Under the pieces are notes generated by a model. It did not search any database. It was given only the letters and a program-made list of their open reading frames with translations, and had not been told where the DNA came from. Below, in pieces: positions 18,253 to 27,196 of a stretch of 64,000 bases of DNA. The DNA comes from Komagataeibacter sp. FNDCR2 (lineage in GTDB: Bacteria; Pseudomonadota; Alphaproteobacteria; Acetobacterales; Acetobacteraceae): NCBI RefSeq assembly GCF_021295395.1, contig NZ_JAIWOU010000001.1:1735501-1799500 (forward strand), written 5' to 3'. How positions within the stretch are numbered: position 1 is the stretch's first letter; the number at the start of each line of letters is the position of its first letter. The position numbers and the translations under genes are program-made.

Positions 18253-20514
18253 CTATGACTGCGCGCCAGCCCCTGCAGCACCCTGCTCATCCGCCACGGG
18301 AAGAATAAACGAGCCGCGTTCCTGCCCTGTCCGGAACCAATTTTCCAGATCGGCCGGTGGAAGCGGCCTGGCGAAAAGATAACCCTGCATAACATCGCAA
18401 TGCAATTTTTCCAAAAGGCGATGCTGCTGTACCGTCTCCACCCCTTCGGTCACGACCGTCAGCCCCAGCCTGCTGCCGATCCCGATCACCGCCATGGTCA
18501 CGGCCTGTGCGTTGGCGTCATGCTCGAAATCATTGATGAAGCTGCGGTCGATCTTGATCTCGCTCAGCGGCAGGCGCGTCAGCCGCGACAGCGAGGAATA
18601 ACCCGTGCCGAAATCATCCATCGACAGGCCGACATCAAGCTTGCGGATGCCGTGCAGCACCTCTTCCGTATCGCCGCTGCCATCCATCATCACGCTTTCC
18701 GTAATTTCCACCGTCAGGCGGTCGGGCGTGAGGTCATGGTGTTCAAGCAGGTTCGAGATGAATTCGGGCAGCGCGCGGTTGCGGAAATGCACCGCGGACA
18801 GATTGACCGAAACGGTCGGCACATGCATGCCCGCCTTGTCCCATTTCACCATCTGCTGGCAGGCTTCCTGCAGGGACCACCGGCCAATGGCCTCGATCTG
18901 CCCGGTTTCCTCCGCCACGGCGATGAAGCGGGAAGGATAGATGTTGCCCAGCTTGGGATGGTGCCACCGTGACAGGGCTTCCACCCCGTACAGGCCGCCG
19001 GTCATGGTTTCCACCTGCGGCTGGTAATGCAGCTTCAGCAGGCCCTTGGCCAGCGAGTCCCGCAGCGCCGAGCCGAGCATGAGCCGCTCCTGCGCCACCT
19101 GGTTCTTCTCATGCCCCGCGAAGCGATAGACGCCGCGACCGTCTTCCTTGGCCTGGTGGGCCGCCACATCGGCCAGGCTGAGCAGGGTTTCGCTGTCGGG
19201 TCCGTTTTCGGGGAAGGTGCATATCCCCACGCAGCACGAGATGCTGAGCGTGTTCTCCTCCACCTGCAGTGGCTTGGCGATGGTGTTGATCAGCCCTTCG
19301 GCAAACAGCTCCGCCTTTTCATGCGGGCAGTCGGGAATGACGATGATGAACTCATCCCCCCCCGAACGGCTGACGATGCAGTCATCCGTGACCTGCGAGC
19401 GGATGCGCCGCCCGATCTCGATCAGGAAACGGTCGGCATTCACATGGCCGAGCGCATCGTTGATGTCCCGGAAACGGTCGATATCGACCATGAACAGCGA
19501 GAACCGGCTGTCACCGCCGCGCATGATCAGCCGGTCGATGATGTTGTGCAGCGAGGTACGGTTGAGCAGCCCGGTCAGGCGGTCGAAATTGGACAGCTTG
19601 GCGATATGCAGCCGCGTCTCGTTCTGTTCGATCGCCAGCGCGCAGAACGGTACGCAGGTCGAGACCACGCGCTCGGGCCATTCCCGCGCCTCGTCGTTGC
19701 CGCGCATGTAAATGGCGAAAATTCCCATTATCTGCCCGGTGCGCGAGATGATGGTGGATGAGCAGCACCGCTCCAGCCCCAGCGAACGGGCGACGGACTG
19801 GTAGCTCGACCATACGACCGCATTGCTGCTGGCCGGATCCTGCCCCAGTTCGGTAAGCTGTTCGTCCGTAATGACAATGCTGTCCAGCGCCGTGCGGAAA
19901 CGGGCGGGCATGCCGGGCGAGGCGAGAACCTTGAGCTGGTGCGTCCGGTCGATCAGTATCAGCGCGGCCATGCCATCGGGCACGAACCTGTCCACCCGGC
20001 GGCACAGCAGGTCGCCCACTTCCCTTAGGGTCTGGTCGGAAGCCAGGGCCTGAAGCACGTCGTTCTGGAGGATGAGAATCTTGCGCTGGCGGCTCTGCTC
20101 CGTCACGTCCTTCATAACGGCGATGTAGTAGATCCTGCTCGTATCGGTCAGTTGCACGCGCGAGATCGAGAGTTCACCCGTCACATGCTCGCCATTGGCG
20201 CGCTGGAACTCGACCTCACGCGATGTGCCGACGATCCGGCCGATTCCCGTCGCGCGGTTACGGTCGATGAACTCGTTATGCTGTGCGCGATCCGGCACGG
20301 GGATGAGACAGTCCACATTCTGCCCCATGACCTTTTCCCGTGAGAGACCCCATATCTTCTCGGCTGCCGGATTAAAGAAGATGATGCTGTTATGCTCATC
20401 AATCACGACCATGGGGTCAATCGCCTGCTCCATCGCGGAAAGCAGGACGTCGGCGCTAATCTTCGGCTGATCCACCGTAAACTCCAGAACATCGGCGCGA
20501 CTGCTGCACCACAT
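18253..20514 (-). CDS. pdeA: c-di-GMP phosphodiesterase with haem-type PAS sensor (PAS-GAF-GGDEF-EAL)
   Basis: 753 residues from ATG 20514, with GGAG upstream; a longer reading frame reaches 20604. The PAS domain (about 25-140) aligns with the haem PAS of E. coli DosP and FixL: H79 (RAQHNEF) matches the proximal haem His and R99 matches the oxygen-contacting Arg. DosP's distal Met is Thr here, as expected for an oxygen-binding site. A GAF-like domain (about 155-305) follows. The GGDEF motif is present (385-389), but GHxxGD reads GHVNAD and FK reads FR, so cyclase activity is doubtful. The EAL domain is complete: EAL 512-514, EITES, DDFGTG 632-637, EGVET. This matches the oxygen-sensing AxPDEA1 type of Komagataeibacter, encoded upstream of dgc. 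Confidence 0.88.
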   Translation of the reverse strand: MWCSSRADVLEFTVDQPKISADVLLSAMEQAIDPMVVIDEHNSIIFFNPAAEKIWGLSREKVMGQNVDCLIPVPDRAQHNEFIDRNRATGIGRIVGTSREVEFQRANGEHVTGELSISRVQLTDTSRIYYIAVMKDVTEQSRQRKILILQNDVLQALASDQTLREVGDLLCRRVDRFVPDGMAALILIDRTHQLKVLASPGMPARFRTALDSIVITDEQLTELGQDPASSNAVVWSSYQSVARSLGLERCCSSTIISRTGQIMGIFAIYMRGNDEAREWPERVVSTCVPFCALAIEQNETRLHIAKLSNFDRLTGLLNRTSLHNIIDRLIMRGGDSRFSLFMVDIDRFRDINDALGHVNADRFLIEIGRRIRSQVTDDCIVSRSGGDEFIIVIPDCPHEKAELFAEGLINTIAKPLQVEENTLSISCCVGICTFPENGPDSETLLSLADVAAHQAKEDGRGVYRFAGHEKNQVAQERLMLGSALRDSLAKGLLKLHYQPQVETMTGGLYGVEALSRWHHPKLGNIYPSRFIAVAEETGQIEAIGRWSLQEACQQMVKWDKAGMHVPTVSVNLSAVHFRNRALPEFISNLLEHHDLTPDRLTVEITESVMMDGSGDTEEVLHGIRKLDVGLSMDDFGTGYSSLSRLTRLPLSEIKIDRSFINDFEHDANAQAVTMAVIGIGSRLGLTVVTEGVETVQQHRLLEKLHCDVMQGYLFARPLPPADLENWFRTGQERGSFILPVADEQGAAGAGAQS

Positions 20515-20701
20515 ACATGAGACTACTCCACCTGACTCCGGCAGGCCCGCAGCCCATACCACGCCAGTCCACATTGCGTCAGTCCTGTCATGGCCCGGCA
20601 ACAAAGCGTCACACGCATGGTTGACCTGTGCCTACGCCGTGCGCGCCGCGCCAGGGGGAAAACACATTTTGCCGATACGGCCTGCCAGGGTCACGATCCG
20701 C

Positions 20702-21835
20702 TCAGCCCCGCTGGCGTTCGAGATCCTGTGGTAACATACCGGCAAGCGGGCGGCAGGCGTAGGCACTCTCGCTTTCGGGCTGGGGTATGTTCTGGCGCAA
20801 CTCGGCCGCGCCGGCCGAAACCGCGCGCCACGCCGCCTGCGCCAGCGCCTTGCGGCTGGGAAAATCCGCCGGGTCAAGCGGGGGATGCAGCAGCACGGTC
20901 GCGCGCATCGACCGCCATTTGAGCAACTGCCACACATGCGGGCCAAGTTCCATGTCGCCATACCACGCGAAGACCGGACGCCGCGCACGATTGACCGGCA
21001 CGCCTTCAAGCTGGTCATACACGACGGAAACCGGCTGGATCAGCGGTATCATGCCCGGCTTCGCGGCAATAAGGGCGGCCTCGCTGGGGGCTTCGGCCGG
21101 TTCCCTGCCCGGCGGCAGGCGCGGCGGCTTGGCAATGGCGAAAAAGGCCGACAGGAAGGGCAGCACGCGCGACCCGTCCGACGACGTACCTTCGGGGAAC
21201 AGGATCAGGTTGTCGCCTTCCACCATGAGCCGGTGCAGCATCTCATCGCGTTCGCGGCCCGTGGTGCTGCGCTGGCGGCTGACGAATATGGTCCGCCCGA
21301 TACGCGAGACCAGCCCCATGATGGGCCAGCCCTCGATATCGCCCTTGGCCACGAAATTGGAAGGCAGCACCGTGCCAAGCACCGGCACGTCAAGCCATGT
21401 GGAATGGTTGGAGACGTAAATGACCGGCCGCTCACCGCGCTGGCGCGCGCGCCGCCCGCCCACGCCGCCCGCCCTGCGGCCCACCACCCGGATGCGCAGC
21501 GAAAGCAGCAGGCACAGCCCGCCCCAGACCATGCGCGTCCAGCGGATCTTGGCCGTGCCGGGCAATACCAGCAGCAGTGCTTCGAACCCGACCGACAGCG
21601 GCACCCATACGGTAATGGCCGCAAGCCGCCCCACGCAGCGCGCGGTACGGGCATAGTCACGCATACGCCCCGACGGCGCCACGGACATGGCGGCCACGGC
21701 CCGCGCCGCGTCCGATCCGGCTTCCGGTGCGATCACCTGCCGTGAAGCGCGCCGCGCGGGCAGCGAGGTAACAGGTGACGGAGAACGACGCCGGATGAAG
21801 CGGCGGATGAAATCGGCGATCATGCGCCTATCCAT
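20702..21835 (-). CDS. 1-acylglycerol-3-phosphate acyltransferase (PlsC/OlsA family)
   Basis: 377 residues. The acyltransferase motif H-x4-D is present in NHSTWLD, and the second motif is FPEGTSSDG. One or two hydrophobic segments (about 70-115) anchor it in the inner membrane, and GLVSRIGRTIFVSR sits between the motifs as in PlsC. Family members acylate lysophosphatidate or, in OlsA, lyso-ornithine lipid; acetic acid bacteria make ornithine lipids, so either is possible. The 60-residue basic N-terminal extension is long for the family and the true start may be internal. It is upstream of pdeA on the same strand with a 187-base gap. Confidence 0.85.
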   Translation of the reverse strand: MDRRMIADFIRRFIRRRSPSPVTSLPARRASRQVIAPEAGSDAARAVAAMSVAPSGRMRDYARTARCVGRLAAITVWVPLSVGFEALLLVLPGTAKIRWTRMVWGGLCLLLSLRIRVVGRRAGGVGGRRARQRGERPVIYVSNHSTWLDVPVLGTVLPSNFVAKGDIEGWPIMGLVSRIGRTIFVSRQRSTTGRERDEMLHRLMVEGDNLILFPEGTSSDGSRVLPFLSAFFAIAKPPRLPPGREPAEAPSEAALIAAKPGMIPLIQPVSVVYDQLEGVPVNRARRPVFAWYGDMELGPHVWQLLKWRSMRATVLLHPPLDPADFPSRKALAQAAWRAVSAGAAELRQNIPQPESESAYACRPLAGMLPQDLERQRG

Positions 21836-22076
21836 AGCCCGCCATCATGGCGCACGACAATATACACGAAACCGACGGCCGCCGGACGTGTCATGCGCGC
21901 AACGCCCGCGGCATCATGCTTTCCCATATCCGTAACGATCCACGCGAATGATGCATGGCGCCCATACGGACAGGGCTGTCAGGCCCGTTATTACTTCCGG
22001 CCATGGGCGGGCTGTCCGCTGGACCCTGCCTGGATACAGGTCCATGCTGCGGATTGTCCTTCAGGAGTTTTTTTCC

Positions 22077-23255
22077 ATGCCCACACGCAGCCGTCGCGGC
22101 AGGTCCGTTGCCGTAACGACCGCCCTCATCATCATGGCCGCCCTCGGCTCCGCCCCGGCGCGGGCGGCGGATGATGCGCTGAATGTGCTGACATGGTGCG
22201 ATCATGAAGACCCCGAACTGCTCACGCCCTTCGAGCAGGCCAACAACGTGCGCATCCACTTCAAGGATATCGACAGCACGGACGCCATCCGCGCCATCGT
22301 GCGGCAGTCACAGCCGGGGGACTGGGATGTCGTCATCATGGATGAGACGGACGCCCCGCGCCTCGCCGCCGACGGGCTGCTGATGGCGCTGGACCCGGCG
22401 GACTTTCCCGCCGCCGAGGTGCCCGCCCCGATTGCCGACCCGGCAACGGGATCCTATCGGGGGCAACTTTATTCCGTGCCCGAAAAATACGACTACAACG
22501 CCGTGGCCTTCAATCAGGCGCGTATCAACGCCGCCGACATGAACGACATCAACGCGATCTGGCAGCCGCGCTATCGCGGGCGGATCGCGATTTATGACAG
22601 TTACCTGCCGGTGCTGTCCTATATCGCGCTGGCCCTGGGCCGGGATCCCGCCCATCTGGTCGATGCGGACCTGCCCGCCCTGCATGCCCGGCTGGCGGCC
22701 CTGCGCGCCAATGCCGCGCTGGTGGACGACATGCCCGGCGTGCAGCAGGCGCTGGCCGATGGGCAGGTGGATATTGTGGTTGGCGGCGGCGCATGGACCA
22801 CCGCCGGCGTGGATGAAGACGGCGCCGTCGCCGCCGGCCCGGCCACGCCAGCGGCGGCCCGCACCGACCTGACCTTTACCGTGCCCCGGCAGGGGGGCAT
22901 GCGCTGGCAGCACGGGATTTCGGTCATCGCGGCCTCGCAGCGCAAGGCGCTCGCCCTTGCCTTCGCACGCTATCTGCGCACGCCCGCCGCGCAGGCCCGG
23001 CTGGCCACGTCATCATGTTACCGGGGCATGCCAGCCAGCCCCCTCGCCCCGCTCGACGCCGCCGACAGGGCAGCCCTGCACTGGGAAGACCAGCCCGCCT
23101 ACATCGCGGCAAGCCACCCCTATCCCGTCATGGACCGCGCGATGGACGGCAGGCTGCGCGCCATGTGGGACGACGTGATGAAACATGGCGCGGGCGCGCC
23201 TGTCGCGCCCCCCACCCCTGTCCGGGCGGGGGACGACGAGACGGCTCAGCCGTAA
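22077..23255 (+). CDS. PotD/PotF-like periplasmic substrate-binding protein
   Basis: About 392 residues from ATG 22077, preceded by CAGGAG. The signal peptide ends at APARAADD. The mature protein begins LNVLTWCDHEDPELLTPF, the usual opening of polyamine-type binding proteins, and continues with WDVVIMDE, YDYNAVAFN and WQPRYRGRIAIYDSY segments that match the PotD fold. It would deliver polyamines or a related compound to an ABC importer. No ABC transporter genes are adjacent, so it is an orphan binding protein here. The C-terminal 30 residues are Pro/Ala-rich and variable. Confidence 0.8.
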   Translation: MPTRSRRGRSVAVTTALIIMAALGSAPARAADDALNVLTWCDHEDPELLTPFEQANNVRIHFKDIDSTDAIRAIVRQSQPGDWDVVIMDETDAPRLAADGLLMALDPADFPAAEVPAPIADPATGSYRGQLYSVPEKYDYNAVAFNQARINAADMNDINAIWQPRYRGRIAIYDSYLPVLSYIALALGRDPAHLVDADLPALHARLAALRANAALVDDMPGVQQALADGQVDIVVGGGAWTTAGVDEDGAVAAGPATPAAARTDLTFTVPRQGGMRWQHGISVIAASQRKALALAFARYLRTPAAQARLATSSCYRGMPASPLAPLDAADRAALHWEDQPAYIAASHPYPVMDRAMDGRLRAMWDDVMKHGAGAPVAPPTPVRAGDDETAQP

Positions 23256-23974
23256 TGCGCGCTGTTCCGGCGCGCCAGGACCCGGTCCGCCAGCGTGCCG
23301 AATATCAGGCCAAGACCGCCCCACAGGACCAGTTGCATGCCCAGCGCGGCCTCACGAAAGCGCCACAGCACCACGGCGGGGAAATTATCGGGCACTTCAT
23401 GAATGTCGGGCAGCGCCCATTGTAGCAGGGCGACCAGCACCACGAACACGGCCCCGCCACATAACGTGGCGTTCCAGTGGCCCATCCGGGCGGCCAGCGC
23501 CCGCCCGGCCAGAACCGCCAGTGTCAGCGCGCACAGCGAAAAGACCACCATCTCGAAATACGCCACCGTACGCATGCCGATCGTTTCCGGCTGGCCCACA
23601 GCGGGGGGATTGGCGGGGTATTTCAGGTCAGGCACCACAACCACCGCCAGAAAACCCGCCCCCGCCAGCAGCAGCGCCAGCATACGGGGTGAAAAACGCC
23701 CGATCCGGCCATAAGCGGTCGCGAACACCAGCGCGAACAGGCCCCCATAGGCGGCGCCGTACATGATGGCGGCAGTCAGCAGGCCAAGCGACGCCTGCAC
23801 CCCCCGGCTGACCAGTTCCGGCTCCGGCGGTTCACCGGACGCCGCATCCAGCGCGGATTCAAAGGCAATGGCCAGGTTGACCTGCGGTTCCCCGAAGATC
23901 CGGGCGAAACCGAAGGCGAGACAGGCCGCGAGAATACCGGCCAGCATGCCTCGCAGCAGAAGGCGCCCGGCCAT
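23246..23974 (-). CDS. cbtA: CbtA-type putative cobalt transporter
   Basis: 242 residues with five hydrophobic helices: an N-terminal one (RGMLAGILAACLAFGFARIFGEP), LLTAAIMYGAAYGGLFALVFA, LALLLAGAGFLAVVVVPDLKYPANPPAVG, FEMVVFSLCALTLAVLAGRAL and a C-terminal pair. The PDLKYPANPP loop is characteristic of CbtA. CbtA is predicted to import cobalt and is normally preceded by the His-rich CbtB. Here no CbtB is found; a cobalamin riboswitch (24063-24200) and a 13-codon leader ORF stand upstream instead. ATG overlaps the leader stop as TAATG. Its 3' end overlaps the convergent binding-protein gene by 10 bases. Confidence 0.85.
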   Translation of the reverse strand: MAGRLLLRGMLAGILAACLAFGFARIFGEPQVNLAIAFESALDAASGEPPEPELVSRGVQASLGLLTAAIMYGAAYGGLFALVFATAYGRIGRFSPRMLALLLAGAGFLAVVVVPDLKYPANPPAVGQPETIGMRTVAYFEMVVFSLCALTLAVLAGRALAARMGHWNATLCGGAVFVVLVALLQWALPDIHEVPDNFPAVVLWRFREAALGMQLVLWGGLGLIFGTLADRVLARRNSAHYG

Positions 23975-24015
23975 TAGCGGATACCCCGGCGCGGGGGGAT
24001 GGGAAGAAAGGTCAT
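23974..24015 (-). CDS. 13-codon leader ORF coupled to cbtA
   Basis: Reads MTFLPIPPRRGIR and stop. An AGGAG sequence lies 11 bases before its ATG, and its TAA overlaps the cbtA ATG (TAATG), so ribosomes leaving it could restart on cbtA, whose own ribosome site is weak. It sits between the riboswitch and cbtA, where cbtB would normally be. It could be a functional leader or the remnant of a lost cbtB. Confidence 0.4.
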   Translation of the reverse strand: MTFLPIPPRRGIR

Positions 24016-24062
24016 GGAAATCAGGTCTCCTGTCGGGAAAGCGCGTCCCGCAACGGAAATAA

Positions 24063-24200
24063 GGCCCTATCCGCCGGAGGGGTCTGACTTCCGCATGTCC
24101 GCATGCGGTGTACAGTGGCGCGACCGTGCCGGAGTCTCACCGGCTTCCCACCCACGGATGACGAAGGCGGCAGTCAATACCGCGCCCGCACCCAAGTCAA
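24063..24200 (-). promoter_or_regulatory. Cobalamin (B12) riboswitch upstream of cbtA
   Basis: Reading leftward, the conserved core is present in order: GGGAAGCCGGTG, AGACTCCGGCACGG, GCCACTGTA and a final GGAAGTCAGACCC. These are the invariant blocks of the AdoCbl aptamer. It lies about 90 bases upstream of cbtA and its leader ORF, as expected for B12-dependent repression of a cobalt importer. The outer boundaries are approximate. Confidence 0.92.
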
Positions 24201-24230
24201 TGCGCCATAAGCCAATGCGCCAGCCGGCCC

Positions 24231-24860
24231 TTACGGTTTGGCAGGGGATGCGGCCGGGGGAAGCGAAACCCGGCTGGCCTGCCCGTGGGCGGCGCGCCAC
24301 TGCCGCAGCGCATCGAGCGTGTGGGTCACGTGGCCTTCGGGCGAAAGCGCGCTGTAGGCGTAGATGACCTTTCCATCGGGCGCGATGACGTAGGAGGTGC
24401 GATTGGCGCGGTTGAGCAGCGGCAGGCGGCTGTCATACATGCGCGCGATCTGGCCCTGCGGGTCGGCGGCGACGGGAAAACGGCCATGGCCCTCGCTTAC
24501 GGAAAAGCGGTCGAGGGTCGGCATGTCATCGGTCGAGACGCCAATGACCGTGGCCCCGAGGGCGGTGTACTGATCCATGGCGTTGGCGAAGTCATGCGCT
24601 TCCATGGTGCAGCCACGGGTAAAGGCGGCGGGGTAGAAATACAGCACGACCGGCCCCTGCCGCAGCGCATCGGCCAGATGGAAGCTGAACTCGCTGCCAT
24701 TGCGGGTGGCCCTGGCATCGAACAGCGGGGCCTGGCTGCCCACCGGCAGGGCGGCACGCGCGGGGGAGAAACATACGAACCCGGCGAAAGCCAGCACCCC
24801 CACCAGCGGCAGGCACAGTCCCGGCAGGCACCAGCGCGAACGCCTGTAAAAATACCTCAT
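24231..24860 (-). CDS. Exported peroxiredoxin (AhpC/TSA, Bcp-like)
   Basis: 209 residues with a signal peptide or membrane anchor (GLCLPLVGVLAFAGFVCF, AxA site near 37). The peroxidatic motif is FYPAAFTRGC with C84 in the P-x3-T-x2-C context. Further family markers are VIGVSTDD, PLLNRANRTSYVIAPDGK and a terminal helix. No resolving cysteine five residues on is seen, so it is a 1-Cys type or relies on a partner thiol. It would reduce peroxides in the periplasm. It follows the lytic transglycosylase gene by 34 bases and is probably in the same operon. Confidence 0.88.
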   Translation of the reverse strand: MRYFYRRSRWCLPGLCLPLVGVLAFAGFVCFSPARAALPVGSQAPLFDARATRNGSEFSFHLADALRQGPVVLYFYPAAFTRGCTMEAHDFANAMDQYTALGATVIGVSTDDMPTLDRFSVSEGHGRFPVAADPQGQIARMYDSRLPLLNRANRTSYVIAPDGKVIYAYSALSPEGHVTHTLDALRQWRAAHGQASRVSLPPAASPAKP

Positions 24861-24894
24861 GTTTCCTTATCCCCCGCAAACGGGGCCACTGTCT

Positions 24895-26040
24895 TCATGT
24901 GGTCGGTGGCAGGATCTGGCATCCACCCCCGCCCAGTTGCTGGCAGATCTTCTGCGCCGCCTCGTGCGACAGGCCGGTCAGCCTTGCACGATAGACATGA
25001 CCATGTTGCGATGCAACGCTCGCAACCTGCGTATGTATCCCGCCAAAGGAAACTTTGGCCCGGGCCTGCCCCGCCGCCTGCGCCGCCTGCCCGGCCGAAC
25101 CGAAGGCCCCCACCTGCACCGACCAGGCGCGCCCGTCCGCCATGCTGATGACACCCGGTTGCCCCGAGGCCGGGACCATGGGGGCGATGCCGCTGTGTTC
25201 ACGCGCGCTCCATGCCGCGCGGATCGCCGCCGCCTGCGGCGAAATGGCCAGTGTGTCGGTCGCCGGGGCCTGCTGCCGGGCCGAAGCCGAGGCCAGCAGC
25301 CTGCGGCCCCGGTTGCGTCCCTGCTGCTGCGCCTGCGCGCGGGCAAGCGCGCGCGCCTCGATCAGCATGTCCGCCTGGGAACGGTTGGCGGGCGTAACAC
25401 CCGCGATCCGTGGCCCGATGGAAGCGACATAATCGCGCGTTTCCTTGGGCAGGGTATGGTAGCGGTCCAGAAACTCATCCAGTCGCCCCGGCCCGCTGTT
25501 ATAGGCGGCCAGAAAACCCGGTGAGCCGTAAATATCGTACATTTCACGGATATAGGCCGTGCCCGCCACGATATTGTCGTGCGGCTCGAACGCATCGGGA
25601 CCGAGGCTGTAACGCGCACGCATCTCGTCATAGGTGGGGGGCATGAGCTGCATGAGCCCCATCGCCCCGGGCAGCGAGGTCACGAACTGCCCATTGCGGT
25701 AAAGCTGCCCGCCCGACTCGCGCTGCATGACCTGCCGTATCCAGATATCAGGCACATCGAAACGCTGGGACGCCTCGGTAATATAGGGCCCCCACGGGTC
25801 ACCGGGCGGGCCGGGCGGGGTATAGCTGGCATGGGCGCGGGCGCGGTAGGAATCGGCCTCCTGCAGCATCTGTTCATCGCTCATCTGGCGCGGGCCGTTC
25901 TGGGCGCAGGCGGCCAGCATCCCGGCCAGCCCGAGCGCGATCCAGTGCAGGAAAGGGCGGCGGGAGGCGGATGGACCACCCCTGACCGTATCATTGCCGC
26001 CCGTGGTGTCAGATACCGCCCCTGCCTGCGCTGCCGCCAT
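24895..26040 (-). CDS. Lytic transglycosylase lipoprotein with C-terminal SPOR domain
   Basis: 381 residues. The lipobox LAAC at 42-45 follows a hydrophobic segment. The SLT domain (about 85-230) has the catalytic Glu in MQRESGGQ (E108), then GAMGLMQLMP and FLAAYNSGPGRL, the standard family 1 motifs. A Gln/Arg/Ala-rich linker leads to a SPOR domain (about 305-381, WSVQVGAFGSAGQA) that binds denuded septal peptidoglycan. It cleaves murein glycan strands, probably at division sites. The peroxiredoxin gene follows. Two short GC-rich hairpins near 26073 and 26123 lie upstream. Confidence 0.9.
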   Translation of the reverse strand: MAAAQAGAVSDTTGGNDTVRGGPSASRRPFLHWIALGLAGMLAACAQNGPRQMSDEQMLQEADSYRARAHASYTPPGPPGDPWGPYITEASQRFDVPDIWIRQVMQRESGGQLYRNGQFVTSLPGAMGLMQLMPPTYDEMRARYSLGPDAFEPHDNIVAGTAYIREMYDIYGSPGFLAAYNSGPGRLDEFLDRYHTLPKETRDYVASIGPRIAGVTPANRSQADMLIEARALARAQAQQQGRNRGRRLLASASARQQAPATDTLAISPQAAAIRAAWSAREHSGIAPMVPASGQPGVISMADGRAWSVQVGAFGSAGQAAQAAGQARAKVSFGGIHTQVASVASQHGHVYRARLTGLSHEAAQKICQQLGGGGCQILPPTT

Positions 26041-26177
26041 ATGCTGTCGTGATCCCGCTCATGCCCCTTAACCCATGCCGGATGGACCGGCATGACCCGC
26101 CCGGGCGGAAAGGCCACGCACCATAACAGCGTGGCCCGGGCTTGCGCAATCCTGCCGCGCACGCCGTGGGCCGGGAT

Positions 26178-27011
26178 TTATTCCTCGGTGCAGGTGGCGG
26201 GGTCTTCCCCGGTGCGGTGGCCCGGCGCGTCCAGCGTGGCGAGGTCGCGCATGTCCTCATCCGTAAGCTGGAAGCTGAAGGACTGGAGGTTGGCGCGCAT
26301 GCGGTCGGGATGCGCGCTTTTGGGAATGGGTACCGAGCCGGTCTGCACCACCCAGCGCAGCATGACCTGCACGGGCGATTTTCCGTGCCGCTCCGCCACG
26401 CGCCGCAGGGTCGGGTTTTCCAGTATCCGCCCCCGGCCCAGCGGGCTCCAGGCTTCGGTCAGGATGCCGAGCCGGGCATGGAGGGCGCGCTGCTCGGTCT
26501 GGGCGAAGTCAACATGCATCTCGATCTGGTTGACGGCGGGGGTGACGCCGGTCTCGTCAATCAGGCGCTGGAGGTGTTCGGGCAGGAAGTTGGAAACGCC
26601 GATGGAGCGCACGCGCCCCTGGTCGCGCAGTTCGATAAGGGCCTTCCAGCTTTCCACGTACAGATCCTTGGCGGGCAACGGCCAGTGGATGAGGTAGAGA
26701 TCCACATAGCTCATCTTCAGCAGTTCAAGGCTGCGGTCGAAGGCGCGCAACGTGCTGTCATATCCCTGGTCCGCGCCACGCAGTTTGGTGGTGACAAAAA
26801 TGTCCTCACGTCCGATATCATAGCTGATCAGCCCCGTTCCGACCCCGCTTTCATTGCCATAGCGCGATGCCGTGTCGAACAGCCGGTAGCCCGCGTCAAG
26901 CGCCTCGCGCACCGCGCGTTCGGCCTGCGGGTTGTCCAGCGGGTAGGTGCCGAAACCCATTGCCGGAATCCTGTGGCCGTCATTCAGGGTAAGCAGGGGG
27001 ATGGTGGTCAT
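26178..27011 (-). CDS. Aldo/keto reductase, diketogluconate reductase-like
   Basis: 277 residues from ATG 27011, preceded by GAAGGAACG. It is an AKR (beta/alpha)8 barrel: GFGTYPL, catalytic Asp and Tyr in DTASRYGNE, Lys in FVTTKLRG and His in YLIHWP. SIGVSNFLPEHL and the C-terminal IPKSAHPDRMRANL (NADPH-binding) motifs are also clear. The AKR5-type length and sequence fit 2,5-diketo-D-gluconate reductases or methylglyoxal/aldehyde reductases; the exact substrate cannot be set. It diverges from the dipeptidase gene. Confidence 0.88.
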   Translation of the reverse strand: MTTIPLLTLNDGHRIPAMGFGTYPLDNPQAERAVREALDAGYRLFDTASRYGNESGVGTGLISYDIGREDIFVTTKLRGADQGYDSTLRAFDRSLELLKMSYVDLYLIHWPLPAKDLYVESWKALIELRDQGRVRSIGVSNFLPEHLQRLIDETGVTPAVNQIEMHVDFAQTEQRALHARLGILTEAWSPLGRGRILENPTLRRVAERHGKSPVQVMLRWVVQTGSVPIPKSAHPDRMRANLQSFSFQLTDEDMRDLATLDAPGHRTGEDPATCTEE

Positions 27012-27196
27012 GATCGTTCCTTCGCCAGATGCCCGGCCGTCGGGATGCCTGTCGTGCACGAAGGCATGGGCGTGCGGGCCGGGGCGGGACGTGTCGCCTC
27101 TGCCCAGCCTAACGATATCGGGCCCAGTCCGTTTTATGCCCAGTTTTCAGGACTGGGCTGCATATGGTTCATTGTCACCGTTCAGAAAGGACCCCC

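Noticed and set aside
26073-26144. Two GC-rich hairpins between the transglycosylase and aldo/keto reductase genes
   Set aside because: Stems are short and there is no T-run; they are between genes on the same strand and could be chance pairing in GC-rich DNA.
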